From Cylindrobasidium torrendii FP15055 ss-10 (lineage: Eukaryota > Basidiomycota > Agaricomycetes > Agaricales > Physalacriaceae): a stretch of DNA of 53,488 bases. Both the position numbers and the translations under genes were made by a program. Each line of letters starts with the position of its first letter. The first letter of the stretch is position 1. The notes beneath the pieces were generated by a model. The model did not search any database. It saw only the letters and a program-made list of their open reading frames with translations, and had not been told where the DNA came from. Below are positions 11,593-23,956 of this stretch, piece after piece. The DNA is taken from contig KN880596.1 of the NCBI GenBank assembly GCA_000934385.1, positions 1 through 53,488 on the forward strand. Reading direction: 5' to 3'.

Positions 11593-12758
11593 TCAAGTTA
11601 CCGTTACTATCTCACCCCGTCCATCCTTGAGAATAATGACATCGCACTCTATCTTTTCGCCTGTGTCCAGACAGACGACATCAGTCAAGTTTACCGGGTC
11701 CACCTGAATCTGCCTCTTCTCAAAGAACGCCCTTCCAAGCACGACGTCGAAGTGAGGCTCTTCCGACAGGTAGACTGCCATCATCACAGGGTCCGTACCA
11801 TGCAACTCTGGATCCCATGCCAGCTTCTTTATGCTTTTCTTCGAACGAACCGAAGCCGAGCCTGCCCCATTCCCTAATGACTTCCGCGGTGCATTCGAGA
11901 CCACAGAATCCGCCGTGGTCAGAGTAATAGGCCATTGTCCAATATTCACCAGCCCTGTGTACCCGCCATAGCCTGGTGCGCTGTCCGCGGCGATGAACCC
12001 GTTCACAATAGCGAACTCGCGCCGAATGTAGACATGGCGATAGCCCGACTTGAGAAGCATACGCACGCCCTTGACGGGCCCTATGTTGCCCGTCACCGTG
12101 CGCACACCGTTCTCGCTGTGGAACCTTTCAAAGTCCTTCTTTATGGTTTCTGGTCCAATACTCGTAGTGGCACTGGCCTTGGATCGTCGAGATTGTATGC
12201 TGCCCCGAGAAGAACCATTGCGCGGTGCTAGGCGTGTTGTAGGTGGATGCAAGAGACCAGAACGCGAAGGATGAAACTGGTAGTAGGCGGTGTTGCGGTA
12301 TGCTGGCGGGGTCGGCAGAGGTAGCGAAGGACTGTGCAGATGTAACGTCGGTGTAGTGGCAGGGATGTCCGTCGCTGATGATACAGAGGATACAGAGGCA
12401 GAGAGGTCAGGCGGCTCGTTCTTCTGGCGCCAGACAAATATCGTATAATCCGAGTCTACGGGGTCACTTAGTGAAATGTAAACATGCGTTCCAAAGTAGT
12501 GCGCACCATCGTCCAGATTCCAAATGGAGTCATTGAATTCGTACTTTAGCCATCCCGGACCGACACGCTGTCCACGATAGGTCGTAGACGCCTTCCGGGT
12601 GAGCTTGTCGTAAAGAGCCTCGAGCGACTCCTGTGTGACTGCAGTGTTACTTAGAAAGCGCGCGCTATGAAGAGAAACAAACTGTACGTGCTCGAGTGAA
12701 CTATTGCAAACGACTCCGATGGGGTGTGGACGTTGAGAATGGACGGCGCAGATGCCAT
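11593..12758 (-). CDS. Conserved fungal protein of unknown function
   Basis: Model: complement(11593..12638, 12683..12758), 373 aa. Exon 1 starts MASAPSILNVHTPSES. The gtttgt donor was chosen because it alone gives the phase required by TQESLEALYDKL. The first 110 residues look folded (GPGWLKYEFNDSIWNLDDG, HYFGTHVYISLSDP, DYTIFVWR). A Ser/Pro-rich linker with basic patches follows (about 120-190). The C-terminal half is again folded (HVYIRREFAIVNGFIA, YTGLVNIGQWPITL, EEPHFDVVLGRAFFEKRQI, DVIILKDGRGEIVTVT). The C-terminal domain has the look of a small beta-barrel. A DTG tripeptide near the end is not in the order expected for an aspartic protease. No membrane segment or targeting signal is evident. 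Confidence 0.78.
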
Positions 12759-12951
12759 GGTGGTGGTTTGAGTCGAAGCAACGCCCGTATGCGCATACGA
12801 TCGGACGCAGTAGCTTATAATACGCCACCAAAGCGCGTCCCGCCGACAGCGGGCGTTTTTCACACAGGCAACGTAGAAACAAATGGATGAATGGTGTGTG
12901 TGTATATATGAACGCGTTACGGAGAGTCAACTATGGAATGATACTCTGAAA

Positions 12952-13717
12952 TCAAGCGGTTCTGTCCCTCTGCTTGGAAGCTCGCCCTGCCTTTTCCAAA
13001 AAGTCAGTGTATGTTGCAAAAGCTAGTGAAAATTGGATTCACCCTAGCCCGTTTCTTGCGCTTGTGCTTCTTCATCTTCTGTCTTCGCTTGCGCTTCACG
13101 CTGTCCATGATAATCTGGCGGTACTCCTTGTGCAATCTAGCCTTCATGCCAAGGTTCTCCGGTTGCCGCAAGCCCAGCCGGTGCAGTGTGGAATTCCAGG
13201 ATGCTGCGCTGCCAACCCTTGAGAGAATGAGGGCGCGGTGAACCTGTCGGGCAGTGTCCACGTCAGCCTCGAGTCCCTCCATCGATTCGGACATTGTGGT
13301 TCTGGGCCATTCCGGTTTCTTGGGCGTTTCGACGGGCTTGGCATTGAAAAGGTGCGCTAGGTGCGCCGGAGCGTTCTCAAGGATGGCATTAGGGTCGTTG
13401 AGAAGGAGAAGGGGCCGGTGGCCAGAAAAGAACTGATGGAGCTTGAACGTGTTGCTGTCCACGACGGGGTGGGATGGCGCTAATGGGAGAAAAGCGGGGT
13501 GGACGAGTTCTGTCGGCTTCTCTTCTGGCTTGACCTTCATTTCCGCGACATCTTTCTTCTCCACCGCTGTGTTCTGGGTGTTGCTCGCCACCGCGATAGG
13601 CTTTCCGGGCCTAGACGAGTTGAAGAACCGTCCGCCGCCGGGCTTTGATGAGAAAAAGGACGAGTAGCCGCGCCGTGCAGCTGGTAGAGGCTGTAGAAGC
13701 CGCGCGAACGACGACAT
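12952..13717 (-). CDS. COX24: Mitoribosomal small-subunit protein mS38 (COX24-like)
   Basis: Model: complement(12952..12990, 13043..13717), 237 aa. The start MSSFARLLQPLPAARRGY gives an Arg/Ser-rich mitochondrial presequence. An in-frame extension upstream to 13864 exists but lacks that character. The diagnostic part is the very basic C-terminus (MDSVKRKRRQKMKKHKRKK), which matches the Cox24/mS38 C-terminal domain. A 52-nt intron then joins a 13-codon last exon that ends the protein with another basic tail; reading through the intron would give an unrelated C-terminus. In yeast the protein binds the mitochondrial small subunit near mRNA and is needed for COX1 mRNA processing and translation. 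The gene is divergent from the dynamin gene. Confidence 0.85.
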
Positions 13718-13981
13718 GGTTGAGGGCTCTGCCGCAAAACAACCTAATGATATCAAGTCAAGTGGTGAAGTTAGCTTGGCTCGGAGCTGGGAATTCGGCC
13801 CGGACGCGGAGCTGACAAAGCACGATCGCAGCGGAACCAGTGATTTCCAGAGTGATTCACGCACAACGGCGCCTAAGGTTGGCCTAAAGAGCTTTTATTC
13901 CGTAATCATGCTCATTTACTGCGCGCCTGCTGGGGTTCGAGTGGCCATCTTCACACCGCCTTTCCAACGTCCATCATCGAA
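13718..13981. promoter_or_regulatory. Divergent promoter region, mS38 / dynamin gene
   Basis: 264 nt between two divergent ATGs must carry both promoters. No motif can be assigned with confidence. Confidence 0.5.
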
Positions 13982-16900
13982 ATGCACTTCGACGCGTCTG
14001 GATACGCATCCCGCTCAAAGGAGCTCCTCGGCCTCATCACTCACCTTCGCGCCGTAGGGTAAGCGATCCATAGTGCGCTGTGGCAAAACTCGCAGAAACT
14101 CACCATTGTATAGCGCTCAAAGCGAGTTAAACTTGCCTCGCATCGTCGTCATAGGCAATCAAAGTGCTGGAAAGTCAAGCGTGGTGGAGTCTATATCTGG
14201 GGTGCGTGTTCTATCATTTCGTTCATCCTTGTACTTATTTCTGTAGATCACAGTGCCTAGGGAGGCAGGTACCTGCACTAGAAATCCTTTCGAGTGTCGT
14301 ATTGTTTCGACCTCTTCAACGTGGAAATGTCGTATTTCGATTCGCCGCGAGTTCAATGGGGACCGCCGTCTGAACCACATAACCGAGGAGCCTTTCGGTA
14401 ACGTCCTCGAATCCAAAGATCAAGTGGAGGATATGCTTCGTCGCGCCCAGCATGCTGTTCTCAGTCCACAGATCGACAGGGAGAAACTCCTGAAGTGGCC
14501 ACTCGATGCTCTTTCAGGGTTAGCAAAGACAGAAGGAACAGCCGAATTCTCGCGAAATGTAGTTTGCGTGGACATTGAAGGGCCAGGCTTGACAGACCTT
14601 TCTTTCATCGATTTGCCAGGTCAGTTTACATGCGTAAACAGTCGCGTTTACATTAACGAAGTATAGGTATTGTCACCAACGCCGACAATCATGTCGTTAA
14701 ACTGGTCGAGGATATGGTCATATCTCATATTGAAGGCAACTGTATCATTCTAGTGGCACTGCCAATGACCGGTCCGTTATGGCCTGGCTCTCTATTCAAC
14801 GTATCTAACCAACCCAACTTGAAGATGACATTGAGAATCAAAAGGCTCTCAAACTAGCAAGAACTGTTGATCCTCAAGGCAAGCGGACTATAGGTGTCCT
14901 CACAAAACCGGATCTGTTGTCCGCCGGATCCATCAAGACACTTAGTCTATGGGCCGAAGTTATTGAAGGCCGTAGATATCCCCTCTCCCTTGGTTACTAC
15001 TGCACGAAACAGCCGGACGATCTCGATAGAAGCGAGCATAAGACTGCGTCTGAGATTCTTCAAGCAGAGGAGCGATTCTTCCAGTCGACCGCGCCATGGC
15101 GCCATTCTGCCCGACCAGAGCGATTTGGAACGGGCAATCTCATCGCTGCCCTCAGCAAGTTGCTTGTCCGGATCATTGACGAAACGTAAGTGGGCACTAT
15201 CACCCCCATAATGGGTTTCTCACTTCAAAGGAAGTCTTCCAAGCATTCGGAAAGATGCTGCGGACGCTCTCTCAACCTGCCGCAAGGCCCTCTCTACTAT
15301 ACCACCAAAGTCATCAGAAGAGCCAACCATGCTCATGCTCAGACTCGTTACGGAATTCGGGAGCGATATAACTAGCATCGTCAAAGGCCGCTCGGATGCC
15401 AGCGCACTCATCCAAGGCAATCTTGAGACGTTCAAGGAGTACAAGATTGCGGTGCGCTCAACGGCACCTGCATTCGTGCCGCGCTTGGATGGCGACAAGG
15501 CAGTGAAAGAGCCCGGCTTCGATTGGTCTTTCAATAAGGACGACGAAGAATCTTCCGGCCCTCCGGCGCCTGTGCTACAGCCACCGTTCGACTTGTTAGA
15601 CATGCGGGAGCATATCAAAGCGTACGTGAATTGTGCTGCCTATTTGGACGCTGAACAGAAGCGACATTGTCTAGGTCAATTACACGAGAACTTCCCAACA
15701 ACGTTCCCTTCGAAGCGAAGACAGTCCTGATTCTGAGGCTCCAGAATACTTGGAAAACGTTGACAGATGAATGCTTCCAAAAGGTGCAGGACCGCACCAT
15801 CCAACTACTGTACGCGAAAGTGGACGAAGTGTTTGGGCAATACTCCCTTCTTGTTGGACATATCAAGTGAGCACCTTTCTCCTAGTAGAGTATGTCTTTT
15901 TAACGGTCGTGCACAGGACATTCCTAGCCGACTGGCTAGAAGAGCGCGCAAACTTGACCAATATCATTCTGGATGCCATCCTCGTTTCGGAGCATACGCC
16001 ATTCACACAGAACACACACTACCTGGAAGCTTCGACGGAAAAGTGGCTACTCAAATATAGAGACTTCAAATTGGGGAAAAAGGTAGAAAAGAAAGGACCG
16101 TCAGCATCTGGTACTTGCCTTGCGCTCGATTCCATGAACTAGGTACTAGCTAACCTGTTCAATGCAGGCGTCTCTGCTTCAACATCGACGTCTCCTCCTA
16201 ATACATTTGGCCAACCCAGTTCGAACGCATTTATGGCACCTTTCCCGTCCAGTAATCCCCCCACACCGGTGGCGAGCAATGATGTTCGCTCACTTTTCGG
16301 CGCACCATCCACGCCTGCACGTCCACCGACAGAAAGTGTCAGCACCACCCCTCAGACGGCAAGGCCTACGATGCGCTTGCCAGGCCGAGCAGCAACGAGT
16401 GCGTTCCATGTGCCTCCGGCGCCGTCCACCACTGGGCCTCCTCCTGAGCTTCCCACCGGGAGAGATAGCGGCGATGCGGCAGAAATAATCCAATCTGTGT
16501 CTGCAAATCCCGCATTCAGCCGTTATTCTCACGAGGTTCGTCGTCATGCTCACTGCACTTTGCGACTGAACATCGATGTACTAGGAATTGCGCGTTCAGC
16601 ACTATGCAAGTACCCCAACTCCGGTGCCAGTCGACCCTCAGGCTGCTAGGACCAGGACTCAATTTGCCAGTGCCCAGTCAACTCCTCTCAAAACGGTCGA
16701 CGAGCTGGCAGTTAATGAAGCGCTTGCTGCGCTAGCACGGTTAGGCTTCAAGGGATTGACACCCGAGAGTTTAGGGAAGTTGCAGCCTACGGACGAATAT
16801 GAGACGGAGCTGAGGGTGATGGCGGAAGTCCGAGGGTATTTCCAAGTTGCATACAAGGTGCGATTCGAATCGTTGCACTTACGAATGCTAAAGCGGGTCC

Positions 16901-17136
16901 AGCGCATCATCGACATTATTCCACAGCTTATCGACTCGAATTACCTGCAGCAGGTTGCGCAGAAGTTACAGCCATTCCTCGCCAGCAAGTTTATTGGATC
17001 AGGGAAGGCAGACGAGTGCGAAATGTATCTCCAGCAAGATCCTGGGATTGTGGCCAGAAGGGACAAACTGCAGGCTAGGGAGAAGAGGCTGTTGGAGGTG
17101 CAGAGTAGGTTGATGGCGTTTGGAATGGGTGTATGA
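13982..17136 (+). CDS. Dynamin-family large GTPase
   Basis: Model: join(13982..14058, 14114..14201, 14247..14619, 14667..14771, 14825..15185, 15235..15621, 15675..15866, 15917..16110, 16168..16535, 16600..17136), 893 aa. The GTPase domain is complete. G1 is GNQSAGKSS (residues 40-48), G2 lies around TCTRNPFECR, G3 is DLPG (177-180) and G4 is TKPD (241-244). The stalk middle region follows. A Ser/Thr/Pro-rich low-complexity insert (about 590-720) comes next, then a C-terminal GED-like helical region (VRGYFQVAYKVRFESLHLRM, RIIDIIPQLIDSNYL). There is no PH domain and no obvious membrane span, so it resembles Vps1/Mx-type dynamins rather than endocytic dynamin. The N-terminus is very short before the G domain. 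A role in membrane fission is expected from the family. The target membrane is not evident from the sequence. Confidence 0.9.
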
Positions 17137-17423
17137 CTTGAGTTGTGTAAAGCGCTGTATGTTTTATTCTACGCATGGGTTTCTGGCAGTGTCATGGTAT
17201 ACTATAGTCTGCCCAACGCGCATTTTAAGCAGATTTGGAAAACGCGATAGATGCACCTTCCCATTCTGTGGCTGCGCTACCGGCTATGCTTGAAGACGAA
17301 CAGTACTGAGAGTCCTACTCGAAATTAACCTAAGTTCGTGTGTTCGCAGCTGTAACTGATGATCGAACAATGTTGTCTATGGATCAGGAGGCTGACTGAC
17401 TGTTCTGTCCTCCTTCGCCGATA

Positions 17424-20400
17424 ATGGCGATGAAGAAGCTTTTCTGGAGGGCGTCCAAACCGCCCTCTCCTCTGAATGACCAATCGTCGTCGCCTCCGCC
17501 GCCAACAGTACAAGGATTATCTGGAGCCGTACCACATCTACAACCGAGGGATGTCATGCCTGCAGTACCATCACCATCGCCGTACGACCGCATAGCAATG
17601 TTGGTCACCCCTGAAGGCCTACTTCTCAAGCCTTGCGATATTGTAAACTCGTCTCATGGCGTGAGGATTCCTTGGGGGAAAGGAGGAAAGGTGCAAGAAA
17701 CTGCAGTATACGGCGAGTGGGATGGCGCTGCAATCATCTATGGCATTGTCGGTATCTTGGAACTATTCTCAAGTGTGTGTCTCTGCCCCTCGCGTCCAAT
17801 GCTTAACTCATTCACCGCTCTCAGATTCGTATCTCCTGGTAGTGGCTACGAAGGACCATGTTGGGAACTGTCCGTCCCTCGTTCCTGCGTGCTCGCTTCC
17901 TTCTGATTTCTCATAGTACTCGAAAAGACGCATTCCATACACTCGTTGAAGGGAGTCACAGCGATTCCGTTGACCGAAGACGCTGCGCGTACACGCATCA
18001 ATGCTCTCGCCTCTCGCGGTGATGCTCGCACACCCGTCATTCCTCCCAGCCGCACTTTGGACACCATTGGCTCATCCACCAGTGACCCCGCTGTCAGCCC
18101 CGATCCAGACAATGACACACAACCACAACCAACGCTGAAGCCGAGCCCTCGTGTGCAGTTTCGAGCTGACACCATCGACCTTACCGGCGACGGGGTCTCT
18201 CCTGCACCCAGCATCCATTCTCGTCTGCTTTCTGACGACGCATCGTCGGAAATCTCATCTGAATCCGCACCTGGCTCGCCAGTCATCAACGCTATTACCA
18301 AGCGTCTTTCCTTCTGGCGTAAACCCATATTTCCTCCGTCTCCTGAACGCGATGGCAACAATTTGAAGTCGCCCATTCCGGCAGCCCAGGAGGAAGAGGA
18401 GGTCCTACTCAATTCGTTTGGAAAGGAGCCTCAGGACGTCTTGGCGTCAATCCTTCCGGTTGAGCCAGTGTCAACTGAGGAAAAGAGTACAGAGTTGGAG
18501 GACAAGATCGTTCGCGAATGTGTAAAAGAGTTTACCAAAGGTGGCATGTACTTCTCGTACAACTTTGGTCAGTCGGCTGTATCTTCCCTACAAGTTGTCC
18601 TTCTCACAACTTTCCAGATCTCACGCGGTCAATGCAGAGCAAGCGCGACAAAATTATACATGACCAAAAGCAAACGGCTCTACTCGCAGATTTGAACGCG
18701 CTTCCAAGGGGCGAATTTTCTTCGAATGGGAACGTCACCGAGCCAAATCCAACGCTTCCATTATGGCGTCGTGTTGACCGACAGTATTGGTGGAACGAAT
18801 GGCTTGCAAAGCCCTTCATCGACGCCGGGGTGCGTAACCAAGCTCAAACATTGACATCGATGGATTCTCAGCATCTACAGGTCCATGCCTACGTTCTTCC
18901 GATTATGCAAGGATATTGCCAGATCGCGTCGTTCACCTTTGAGGAAGAAAAGATCGATTATGCTATTATATCCAGGCGGTCCAGAGACAGAGCGGGCCTA
19001 CGCTATCAAAGACGAGGCGTGGACGATGATGCACACGTAGCTAACTTTGTTGAGACGGAGACCATCGTTCGAATTGAGGTAGGATGCGACAGCGTGTCTT
19101 ACACAGATCTAACACACGAGCAGAGGGAACGCAAGACCAACACGTTTAGCTACGTACAAATTCGAGGCTCCAGTACGTCTTCTTCTCATCGTCCAAGGAC
19201 TTGAATTCATGTATATCATAGTCCCTCTCTATTGGACACAGACTGGATATGGTCTGAAGCCTGCACCTGCATTGGCCACCGACCGGACCCATGAGCAAAA
19301 TCTAGACGCCGTTCGTCGTCATTTTGCGAAGACAGTGCCGAAGTACGGGCCTCATGTATGCTCCTCTTCCTTCTGCTAAACTCGGCGCGATGCTCATGAT
19401 GTGCTTTGAGGCCATTGTCAATCTAGCCGAGGCTCACGGAAAGGAGGGCGCACTGGTGCAAGCGTATGGCGAGTGTGTGAACGAGCTTGCCTCTCCCGAC
19501 GTTCAATACAACTACTACGATTTCCATGTGGAGACAAAAGGGATGAAGTATGAGAACATCTCCAAGCTCATCGACGCCATGTCGAAGACGTTTGAATCTC
19601 AAGGGTTTGTTTTTCTCGTAACATTCATCTGACCCTAGTGCTGACGCTGCGTAGGTTTCTGTGGATATGTGATAACAACATTCTCTCTACTCAGAAGGGC
19701 GTATTCCGTGTCAACTGTATAGATTGTCTCGACCGAACAAATGTTGTGCAGAGCGCATTTGCAAGGCATGTCCTGACGAAACAACTTGGGGCGCTTGCCC
19801 TTCTCATCGAAGGCAAACGTGAGGAGGTCGACGTTGCGTTCAATGATGTTTGGGCAAACAATGGGGATGCTATTAGCCGAGCGTAGTGAGTGAAATGGCC
19901 ACGAAAACGCGAGAGCAGATCCCTGACGATTGCATAGTGCTGGCACATCGGCCTTGAAGGGCGACTTCACTCGGACAGGCAAGAGGGATCTCAGCGGGAT
20001 GCTCAATGACGGAGTCAATTCATTGGCACGGTATACCCAAGCATCATTCAGACGAGTTTCGTTTGTACTGACCCAACACTAGGATGTACACTTCCACGTT
20101 CAGTGATTGGTTCAGTCAAGCCGTTATCGACTTCATGCTCGGGCACCGCACCATATCTGTCTTCGCGGAGTTCTTGCACAAACTCCAGAGCACTGACCCG
20201 CGAGACCTCATTCGTTTGTCAAAGATTCGAGCAGAGGCGATTTCGACTAGTGTGAGCAGAGTGTTGGAAGATGGGGAAAGCCTACTGGCTGGCTGGACCA
20301 TGTTTTCGCCTGAAGATTTGAATGTCACAGTTGGTGACAAGTGGGAAGAGAAAGTTTTATTACTGGTGCGTCTTTCTTTCCAGAGCTCGTGGGTATGGCT

Positions 20401-21260
20401 GATAGCAATATAGACTGTTCGTGCTATCTATATTGTGGTATGAAACGATGCTTTCCAGACATCCAAACCACTCATGACTATGTAGAGCTACGATTATACC
20501 CTACAGAAAGTGAAGAAGTATACCCGTGTGCCGTTGGGAGATTTGTTGACTGTGAAGAAAGGTTTGCATCTGTGCTTCTAGGGGAGCATATACTAATACT
20601 ATTTCTATTCAGGAGCGTACATATTGTCGCCGCTCGAGGAGGCTAGCCGCGACCCGGATCAGAATGCAGGATTTGTACTGGAGTGGCTTAACAAGCATGA
20701 AGAGACTCGATTGACGAGCTACTCGATACGCAACAGTGCAGATGGGCCATCGACACCCCCACCATCACCTGGGCCGATGGTGCCAGGACACAGACGAGCA
20801 ATGACTGTTGCGGCGCGAAGCATCAACAAGGTTACACTGTCTAGCATTTTAGGCAATGGGACGAAGATGTACCCTGCGGATCTGTCGGACAAGAGCTTTG
20901 GCGCGTTCAAGATGCTGCCGATTGACCCTACGAGAGCGAGACGTGCGACCTCTGATGGCTTTGGCGACTCTGCAGAGGAGGTGGAGGAAGCGGCAAACTG
21001 TCGAGAGGCTGTGGATCTAGTTGTTGAAAGGATACGGAAGGCGTGTGAGGATGTTGGGAATACATCTGAAGGATTTGTGAAGCAGGATGACGTTGTTGGG
21101 TAAGTTACCTCCGGGACTGGGCAGCCTACAGAGCAGCTATTCTTTGCCTCCCGAGTTCTTGCTGACGGCTTTATACAGGCTGGCCGAGGCGCAGAGGATG
21201 ACTTCGATGTACGCGAAGATGGAGTATGGGGTCAAGCGATTACTTTGGTTAGGTGGTTGA
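17424..21260 (+). CDS. SAC-domain phosphoinositide phosphatase, INPP5F/Sac2-like
   Basis: Model of 15 exons: 17424..17772, 17825..17869, 17917..18567, 18618..18829, 18872..19078, 19124..19172, 19222..19355, 19411..19604, 19655..19885, 19938..20030, 20083..20365, 20414..20437, 20486..20561, 20613..21099, 21179..21260. It encodes 1038 aa. The SAC domain shows [46 protein letters not shown] and the catalytic CX5R loop [10 protein letters not shown] (about 634-643). After it comes an hSac2-type domain ([47 protein letters not shown]). That pairing is typical of INPP5F/Sac2 4-phosphatases acting on endosomal PI4P. A disordered Ser/Pro segment (about 150-320) interrupts the N-terminal half of the SAC domain. 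Exon 12 is only 24 nt. Confidence 0.88.
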
Positions 21261-21283
21261 AGTAAATATACCACTGTTGTTTA

Positions 21284-21862
21284 ATGTCTACGACCCGTGA
21301 TGATTTCCTTGAAAGACAATTAGACGATTGGGCTCGTGTAGCCCGTAATATTCCTTTATCGCCGCGTACTGCTCAGTGGTATTTTAAAGTGCACTGTGCA
21401 GTGTTGAGTTACACGACCGACGATTTTACGTTATCTGTACTCAACATGCTCAAGTCCGCGTTTGTTCACGGCCTGCGACCACTTGGTTGTGCTGTTACAC
21501 TACGCCTGAGTGCTTCACCATGGGATGGCGCGCCAATCAAGCTTCCAGAATTGCCTAGCGTGAGGCGTTTGACTTGTCGCAATGGCCATAGACCCCATTC
21601 GTTAAATTTTAACAACCCATTTCCAACCAGTGCTCGAAGTATTGCCAATTATACCAACTCCGGGATTCTCAGAGTCCGTTCACATCGTTGCAGACACGCC
21701 GCATGACCATTATTCCGACTGGTTCCCGCGTCTTTACCAGCTAGGATTCATCCTCATGGGCCAATTTTTGTGGTCCCGGTAGTATTCATCTGTAGCAGTC
21801 CCACTAGGTCTGCACGTGAGCTCATTGTCTGAATTCACAGGCACGTTCCAGAATTTTGGTAA
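21284..21862 (+). CDS. Hypothetical protein
   Basis: Model: join(21284..21629, 21673..21778, 21841..21862), 157 aa. The start MSTTRDDFLERQLDDWARVA lies only 24 nt after the SAC gene stop. Intron 1 was placed because the downstream frame (SVHIVADTPHDHYSDWFPRL, then QLGFILMGQF) is clearly protein-like and its phase fits a gtgctc donor. The last exon is seven codons plus a stop. I recognise no domain. The mix of folded-looking segments suggests a real but orphan protein, or the degraded N-terminal part of a longer gene. The very short gap to the SAC gene is unusual for the window. Confidence 0.4.
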
Positions 21863-23287
21863 GCATCCCACCAATAGATCCTAGCCACTACGGAGACCAG
21901 GCAAGGTGAGATTCGTGAGAGATTGAGAATCGAATCTGATTCGAGACTCATGAGATCACGGGACAGCCATTGTTGATCGGGCCTCGATCAGCGGGCCGGC
22001 ACCGGCGCTAGCATGCAGCTCAAAACAGGTCACTACGGTGGTTTCATAGCCCAGTCATTTTCCAGAGTTCGACATGTCTCTTGCATGTCTCTGACCGTAC
22101 ACTACGGCTGTCGCAGCTCATAGTCATTGGAGTCGTAAGGGAGATGACGAGCGTCGTTTGAGCGTGTTTCTCAAGCCTCGAGTTTGCGGGGCAAGTCGGA
22201 AGTGTGCGTTCGCGGCGAACTCTTCATAGTGATATCATCTGGTAGCTCGTGTGTTGTATGCTTACGGGTTGAGAGATGTTGACTATGTATTGAGGTTGTT
22301 CCGCGTACTCATTGCCAGTGGAGTGTTGGCTAAGTCTTGAGTCTTGAGACTGGTTGGACGGGGCTTGAGGCGTCTTGGAACGCGCGCTTGAATCCGACGG
22401 ACAGAGATATGCCGCAGCTGATGTACATGGTGGTTCTTGGTTCGAAGCGCCGATGGCTTAGCCAGGGAGCTAGATCATTGCGTGGTCGACTGGCCGAATT
22501 CCCTCAGCGCGCATCGGAGGCAGATGCTATTAGCTCGAAGTTCCGACTGTGATGACCGAGATCCGACGGATGGATGGCGTACCGCGAGGGAAATGGACAC
22601 AACAAGTTCTGCTTTTCATTTTGCGAGGCCAAGGTGGGTAGTTGGGGGTGATGTCAGGGTACGCCACACTGTGATGACGTTGTGGCCCACTTGGAGGAAA
22701 CCCATCATGTTCTCCTCGTACCGCGCCGGGAAGTTCCGACATTCCCTGCGCCCTTGCTATCGTCACGATAATCTCTCAAGTCGCACGCTGCGCCCGGATG
22801 GACAGCCCAAAGGCACACCTGGGAATCCAAAATAGGTGATGCCGGTGGCAGATGGCATGTCTCTGCTCCACTAGCATAAAACGGCTGGATGTAAATTCAG
22901 ACTGGGCCATTTCATCCTCTGTTCCGCCCAGCGACGCCCTCGAAGTTCACATCCCCCCACGGGCCAGGGCCCATCGCGCTTCTTTCTCCGCTGCAATCTA
23001 CTTGGAAATAGTTGGCGTATGGAGTGTTTGGTATAAGGCTGAAGAGGGTGTACATTGTCAGTCTGTCCATCCGTCCGTCCGTCCGTACCATCATTGTCCC
23101 CCCGTCCCACGGCTTGTTGCGCTTGCACCGGCTGCGCCGATGTATGACTTGATATCACCGTTACTGATCCTGCGCACGTTTACAGTGTATCGTATATATC
23201 GCTTCCCTCGTACTCCCTCCGCACCGCAAACGCACCTCATCCGTCCCGCAAACTCCTTTTTCCACAACGACTGCACAAACTTCCCCG
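21863..23287. other. Long intergenic region with a small microsatellite
   Basis: No reading frame in this 1.4 kb resembles a protein. The candidate frames near 22337-22835 are overlapping and arginine/proline-biased, as expected by chance. A short tetranucleotide run, (ccgt)4, lies at 23071-23086. The right end must hold the promoter of the next gene. Decayed transposon sequence is possible, but no terminal repeat was recognised. Confidence 0.5.
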
Positions 23288-23956
23288 ATGCCGCGCCCGA
23301 TTCTTAAGTCTCTTGGGGCCTTGCCCTCCCCACCCTGTACCCCGTTGTCTTCGACGGCAACGCCGGGGTCGTCATCTCTGGCACACAGCCCACGCATCCG
23401 TTCTCCACGCATATTCAAGCGCAAGTCTGTCGCACATGTCCACTTCCCGCCGACACCTGCCATCGTCTCTAGCACCGAAGCAACGCACTCAGCCGAGGCA
23501 TACGACCGCGCCCCCATTACCGTATCTCCGAATGAGTGTGCATTACCAGAGCGCAACGGCAGAGTGTACAGCGAAGACGATAACGCTGGTAAGCTACTGC
23601 TCCTGCTTTTGTCTATACGTGCTCAATGATGCGCAGAATCATCATCTACGGCTATGGGGAGCTATTTTCATCCCCATGCCTTTCGGGCCTGTGAGCTAGA
23701 ACCCCACTCTGCACCATCTCTATCCATCATCCCCTCGACCTCGCTTTCAATATTGCCGTTGGACGCGTCGACGTCGGACTTGCCATCACCAGCCTCGCCG
23801 TTGTCGCCCCCCTCAAGCTCAGAGGAGGAGAGCGACTGGACGATGAAGCGTACAAAGAAGATAAAGGCGCGACCAACGATAAAGCGGCGCAAGACCTCTC
23901 GAGAAATCCCCAAGGACGATGGGGATGGTCTGGAGGGCTGCTTGGGAGGATTCTGA
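23288..23956 (+). CDS. Ser/Pro-rich hypothetical protein
   Basis: Model: join(23288..23588, 23637..23956), 206 aa. The intron (48 nt, gtaagc...gcgcag) gives a consistent phase. The protein is largely disordered. A Ser/Pro/Thr-rich N-terminus contains RIFKRKSVAHVHFPPTP. A short more ordered segment follows (GSYFHPHAFRACELEP), then an acidic serine run (SSSEEESDW), then a very basic C-terminus (KRTKKIKARPTIKRRKTSRE). The basic tail could be a nuclear localisation signal. No catalytic domain is seen and the function is unknown. The splice, start context and composition support a real gene. Confidence 0.6.

Noticed and set aside
11593..11700. DTG tripeptide near the C-terminus as an aspartic-protease active site
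   Set aside because: In retropepsins DTG precedes the hydrophobic-Gly-Arg motif. Here the order is reversed, and the flanking residues do not fit.
13718..13864. In-frame upstream extension of mS38
   Set aside because: The extra 49 residues lack presequence character, while the internal MSSFARLL start gives a typical mitochondrial presequence.
22337..22835. Plus-strand frames of 71 and 132 codons
   Set aside because: They overlap each other in different frames, are biased in composition, and have no splice pattern or motif.
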